The notes below the pieces were generated by a model, which searched no databases, was not told where the DNA came from, and worked only from the letters and a program-made list of their open reading frames with translations. Position numbers and translations under genes: made by a program. From an uncultured Opitutia bacterium (GTDB taxonomy: Bacteria > Verrucomicrobiota > Verrucomicrobiia > Opitutales > Opitutaceae): a stretch of 64,000 nt of DNA. The stretch is from assembly GCA_903862955.1 (NCBI GenBank), contig CAIPAH010000008.1, positions 62,001 through 126,000 of the forward strand, written 5' to 3'. Below are positions 60,910-64,000 of the stretch, in pieces. Position 1 is the stretch's first letter. Each line of letters begins with the position of its first letter.

Positions 60910-62337
60910 TTAGTTTTTCGCGATGCCAAACACCTCGCGGGCGTCAGCGACGGAGCCGGTGACCGCGGCGGCCGCGACCATCAGCGGGCTCATCAGCAGC
61001 GTGCGCCCCGTCGGGCTGCCCTGCCGGCCCTTGAAATTGCGGTTCGACGAACTCGCGCAGAGCTGGTCGCCCACGAGCTTGTCGGGATTCATCGCCAGGC
61101 ACATCGAGCAGCCCGCCTCGCGCCAGTCGAAGCCCGCCTCGCGAAACACCCGGTCGATGCCGAGCTCGGCGCACAGCTTGCCAACGATCTGCGAACCCGG
61201 CACCGCGATGGCTTTCACGCCGGGCGATACGTGTCGGCCCTTCAGATATTTGGCCACTTCCTTGAAATCCGACAGGCGCGCATTCGTGCAACTGCCGAGG
61301 AACGCGACATCGATCTTCGTGCCCTTGATCGGCGCCCCGGCGGTGAGTTTCATGTAGGCCAGCGCTTCCTCGATGGCGGCCTTCTCGTCGGGCGCGGCCG
61401 TCCGGGTCGGGTCGGGAATCGCCTCGGTGATGGAAATGCCCTGCCCCGGGTTGATGCCCCAGGTGACAGTCGGCGGAATCTCGGCGCCCTGGATGGTCAC
61501 CACGTCATCGTAATGGCAGCCCGCTTCGCTCGCAAAGCCGCGCCAGCGCGCCACGGCCTCGTCCCACGCGGCGCCGGCGGGCGAATACGGCCGGCCTTTG
61601 AGGTAGGCGAAGGTCGTCTCGTCGGGATTGACGTAACCGACGCGCGCGCCGCCCTCGATGGACATGTTGCAGACGGTCATCCGCTCCTCCATCGAGAAAC
61701 GGTCGAACACCGCGCCACCGTATTCGTAGGCGAAGCCGGTGCCGCCATTCACCCCGAGCGTGCGAATGATGTGCAGGATGACGTCCTTGGCGTAGACGCC
61801 CGGACCCAGCCGGCCTTCGACATTGATCCGGCGGACCTTCAGCCGCCCCAGCGCCATCGTTTGCGTCGCCAGCACGTCGCGCACCTGACTCGTCCCGATG
61901 CCCAAGGCGATCGCCCCAAACGCGCCATGCGTGCTGGTGTGCGAGTCGCCGCAAGCGATCGTCGTGCCGGGCTGCGTGATCCCCTGCTCGGGTCCGACCA
62001 TGTGGACGATGCCCTGGCGACCCGACGCGAGGTCAAAATAGGTGATGCCGTGCTCGGCGCAATTTTTTCGCAGCGCCTTGATCATCGCGTCAGCCAGCGG
62101 GTCGCTGAACGGCTCGGTTTGCCGGTCGGTCGGCACAATGTGATCCACCGTCGCGAAGGTCCGGTGCGGCATCGCAACCGACAGCCCGAGATCGCGCAGC
62201 ATCGAGAACGCCTGGGGACTGGTCACTTCGTGGATGAGGTGGGTGCCGATGAGCAATTGCGTCTGCCCGTTCGCCAGCTGGCGGACGGCATGGGCGTCCC
62301 AGACCTTGTCGAAGAGATTACGCGGTGATGTGCGCAT
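60910..62337 (-). CDS. leuC: 3-isopropylmalate dehydratase large subunit
   Basis: 475-residue aconitase-family subunit carrying the 4Fe-4S cluster. Cluster ligands appear in [20 protein letters not shown] and [19 protein letters not shown], with the substrate loop [21 protein letters not shown]-terminal [16 protein letters not shown] is typical. The enzyme converts 2- to 3-isopropylmalate. A long frame on the opposite strand is a coding shadow. leuA and leuB are not in the window. Confidence 0.98.
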   Translation of the reverse strand: MRTSPRNLFDKVWDAHAVRQLANGQTQLLIGTHLIHEVTSPQAFSMLRDLGLSVAMPHRTFATVDHIVPTDRQTEPFSDPLADAMIKALRKNCAEHGITYFDLASGRQGIVHMVGPEQGITQPGTTIACGDSHTSTHGAFGAIALGIGTSQVRDVLATQTMALGRLKVRRINVEGRLGPGVYAKDVILHIIRTLGVNGGTGFAYEYGGAVFDRFSMEERMTVCNMSIEGGARVGYVNPDETTFAYLKGRPYSPAGAAWDEAVARWRGFASEAGCHYDDVVTIQGAEIPPTVTWGINPGQGISITEAIPDPTRTAAPDEKAAIEEALAYMKLTAGAPIKGTKIDVAFLGSCTNARLSDFKEVAKYLKGRHVSPGVKAIAVPGSQIVGKLCAELGIDRVFREAGFDWREAGCSMCLAMNPDKLVGDQLCASSSNRNFKGRQGSPTGRTLLMSPLMVAAAAVTGSVADAREVFGIAKN

Positions 62338-62480
62338 GTCGCGAAGGGTTGACGGTGCAACGATTCAATTCCGGCGCAACAGGAAATCCAGTCAGTGGCC
62401 CTCCCACCGGCAGCCCGGCGGGCCATTTGCCTGCGGGAGGGCTTGCAGCATCCGGACGTCCTTTCAACGCTAGCCCGGTC

Positions 62481-63464
62481 ATGTCCCCGTTGCTCTGGCC
62501 GATCCTGGCCGCCGTGCGGTTTATCCTGGCGCTCATCGTCGCGGGATCCCACCTGCGATGGTTTTTCCCCAACAACCACCTGGCCATCACGCTGGAGCGG
62601 CTGTCCTCCATTGTCGCGGTCATTGGCTTCCTGATCATCTCCGGGTTTTCGATTGCCGCGTCATATGCGCGGCAACCCGCGGGATTCTACGGCCGGCGCG
62701 CACTCCGCATCATTCCCCTCTATCTGCTGGCGATCGCCGCGGGCGCGCTCTGCACGACGTTCTTTGGCGGCCGGGTCGCGGTGGCGGACGGCAGCGCGTT
62801 TGGCCCGCCTTCGCTTGGGCTGGTCCTGCAAAACGTGTTCTTCCTGCAAGGTTTCACCACTTCGAGCATGCTGACCAACGGGGTGATCTGGTCGCTCTCG
62901 ATCGAGGTGCTTTTCTACCTGCTCACGCCCCTGCTCGCCCGCCTGTCCCAAACCAGCCTTTTGCTGCTCGCCGGTTCCTCCCTGGCGTTGTTCGTCGCGG
63001 CTTCCTGGTTCGCCCTGCCCAAATACCCGGACATGCAAGGCGGCCTGGCCTTCGTGCTGCTGGGCTGGTGCTGGCTCGCCGGCTTTATCGCGTATCGCCA
63101 CGCCAAATGGCTGGAAGCATCCGCGGGCGTGCTGGTCTGTTCCCTGCTGGCCCTCACCACCTACGCGCTCAACCTTGAGCTCCACTGGCCCGTGACGCTG
63201 GTGCTCGTCGCGGTGGCCATCGGAATCGGCGACCGGCTGCGCGGTCCCCGCCGCCTCGGCGAAGTGCTCAATCTCTTGGGCGACGCGAGCTACCCGCTCT
63301 ATCTTTTTCATCTGCCTTTCTTTTTCATCCTCACCGGTCTGAAGCTGCACTGGTCGGGCTTCGCTTACCTCGGTGCCGCCGTGGTGCTGGCCGTGGTGCT
63401 GGATCGATGCTATGACCAGCCGATCAAGCACTTGGCCCGACACCTTTGGCCAAGCTTGAAATAA
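62481..63464 (+). CDS. Acyltransferase 3 family membrane protein
   Basis: 327 residues, about nine or ten membrane helices, of the OafA/YrhL/NodX group that acylates sugars of LPS, peptidoglycan or exopolysaccharide. Recognisable parts: FILALIVAGSHLRWFFPNNH near the start, with a Ser-His instead of the more usual Arg-His pair; GFYGRRALRIIPLYLLAIAA (RRxxRIxP motif), IWSLSIEVLFYLLTPLL (WSLSxE motif) and SYPLYLFHLPFFF. The start at 62481 is chosen because upstream residues are not membrane-like. Confidence 0.9.
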   Translation: MSPLLWPILAAVRFILALIVAGSHLRWFFPNNHLAITLERLSSIVAVIGFLIISGFSIAASYARQPAGFYGRRALRIIPLYLLAIAAGALCTTFFGGRVAVADGSAFGPPSLGLVLQNVFFLQGFTTSSMLTNGVIWSLSIEVLFYLLTPLLARLSQTSLLLLAGSSLALFVAASWFALPKYPDMQGGLAFVLLGWCWLAGFIAYRHAKWLEASAGVLVCSLLALTTYALNLELHWPVTLVLVAVAIGIGDRLRGPRRLGEVLNLLGDASYPLYLFHLPFFFILTGLKLHWSGFAYLGAAVVLAVVLDRCYDQPIKHLARHLWPSLK

Positions 63465-64000
63465 TTAACGCACCAGCGGGGCGGTTTTCAGATCCCGGAA
63501 GAGTCGGTCGAATTCGCCTTCGAGCTGGCTGCCGGGCGGGACATACAGCGCCGCGCGGGCCCGGTCGGCCGCCTGGCGGGCCTCGGCGGGGCAGTTGTGC
63601 TTCACGAGATACTGCACAAACGGCGTCACGATCTTGTCGTAAAAATCGATGCCCGCGCCGCGTCCCTGCGTATCCACGAGCGTGTTGTAGGCCTTGATCG
63701 CCTCGGCCGGCGGGCGGGTTTCCACGGTCTTCTGCAGGGATTCCTGCGCCCGCAGGAGCGCGAGGTCGCCCCGGGCGATCCGGTTCTTGGCCAGGATGCG
63801 CTGCTCCTCGAAATCCGCCGCGCTGAGCTGGCCTCGCGCGCGCAAGCTGGCGCACAGCCGGCCGGAAAAAGCCGCCTCCAGGTCGGGGTAGTTCCCAAAC
63901 GCCGCGATCGCCTGGTAGAGCGTGGCCTCGATCTGTTTGGGGCCGTCGCCCTGGGCCGATTGCGCCACGAGCAGCGTGGTCCAGGCATCGAGGTTGCGGG
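63465..64000 (-). CDS. Helical protein of unknown function, N-terminus outside window
   Basis: The reading frame is open to the end of the window (visible part begins RNLDAWTTLLVAQSAQGDGP), so the start lies beyond 64000; a GTG at 63968 is internal. The visible 178 residues are Ala/Arg/Glu-rich helices (LEAAFSGRLCASLRARGQLS, FEEQRILAKNRIARGDLALL), ending LFRDLKTAPLVR. No motif or family is recognised. It abuts the acyltransferase gene tail to tail with no intervening base. Confidence 0.7.
   Translation of the reverse strand, partial: RNLDAWTTLLVAQSAQGDGPKQIEATLYQAIAAFGNYPDLEAAFSGRLCASLRARGQLSAADFEEQRILAKNRIARGDLALLRAQESLQKTVETRPPAEAIKAYNTLVDTQGRGAGIDFYDKIVTPFVQYLVKHNCPAEARQAADRARAALYVPPGSQLEGEFDRLFRDLKTAPLVR

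Noticed and set aside
60886-62328. Open frame of 480 codons antisense to leuC
   Set aside because: leuC is certain; the opposite frame is a codon-bias artefact.

Overview
The window is about 64 kb of GC-rich, densely coded chromosomal DNA from a Gram-negative bacterium. The best guess is a Verrucomicrobiota lineage close to Opitutales. That placement is inferred from the envelope gene set (LpxI, ExbB/ExbD, an outer-membrane beta-barrel, PagL), a fused exosortase/EpsI protein, a menaquinone gene, and the near absence of Shine-Dalgarno sequences. No rRNA is present to settle it. I see no prophage, insertion sequence or CRISPR array; mobility signals are limited to one tRNA-linked GIY-YIG cassette and several palindromic repeats.

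Layout. 1-2.35 kb: end of an rsmB-like gene, scpA, a small conserved gene, thioredoxin and a textbook terminator. 2.4-6.1 kb (minus): menA, a membrane-anchored unknown, an ABC exporter pair and acylphosphatase. 6.2-8.1 kb: an unknown protein, a lipoprotein, tRNA-Ser(GCT) and a tRNA-abutting GIY-YIG element. 8.15-10.8 kb (minus): metK-ahcY, the methyl cycle. 11-15 kb: an Hpt phosphotransfer protein, an unusual uracil-DNA glycosylase, and an active HtrA-type protease translationally coupled to a catalytically dead paralogue. 15-17.6 kb: leuS. 17.7-22.5 kb: an exopolysaccharide export operon (FecR-domain protein, beta-barrel, Wza-like, Wzc-like tyrosine kinase). 22.5-26.3 kb: lpxI, a bifunctional-nuclease-domain gene, dus and a LarA racemase. 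26.3-28.7 kb (minus): sufT-like gene and sppA. 28.9-34.4 kb: a large unknown protein, a DapF homologue lacking both catalytic cysteines, small membrane proteins, TspO, a VOC protein and a glycosyltransferase. 34.6-39.5 kb: a Cys-rich membrane protein, exosortase-EpsI, a 30-residue membrane peptide, and an ECF sigma/anti-sigma pair. 39.7-48.4 kb: fabV, a hydrolase with membrane domain, a CPA1 antiporter, an S10 peptidase, a sialidase-like protein and a DUF3309-type peptide. 48.4-58.4 kb: two PhyH oxygenases, a coiled-coil protein, a fatty acid hydroxylase, HD-GYP, a TPR protein, PPK2, a methyltransferase, PagL and a VF530-family protein. 58.4-64 kb: SDR, exbB-exbD, leuC-leuD, acyltransferase 3 and a truncated gene.

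How it fits together. Much of the content is housekeeping (translation, SAM cycle, leucine, menaquinone) mixed with cell-envelope functions: polysaccharide export, lipid A synthesis and trimming, protein sorting by exosortase, and periplasmic proteolysis. Many neighbours overlap by ATGA or GTGA, so they are probably translationally coupled.

Most interesting observations: (i) a tRNA-Ser-abutting cassette with two palindromes of identical geometry ahead of a small GIY-YIG nuclease; (ii) intergenic hairpins built from tandem 7-10 nt words at four gene borders; (iii) a palindromic repeat present once between genes and once inside the linker of the exosortase-EpsI gene; (iv) enzymes with missing key residues (Ser/Ser DapF, UDG without Fe-S ligands, dead HtrA partner); (v) a 30-residue membrane peptide directly after the exosortase gene.
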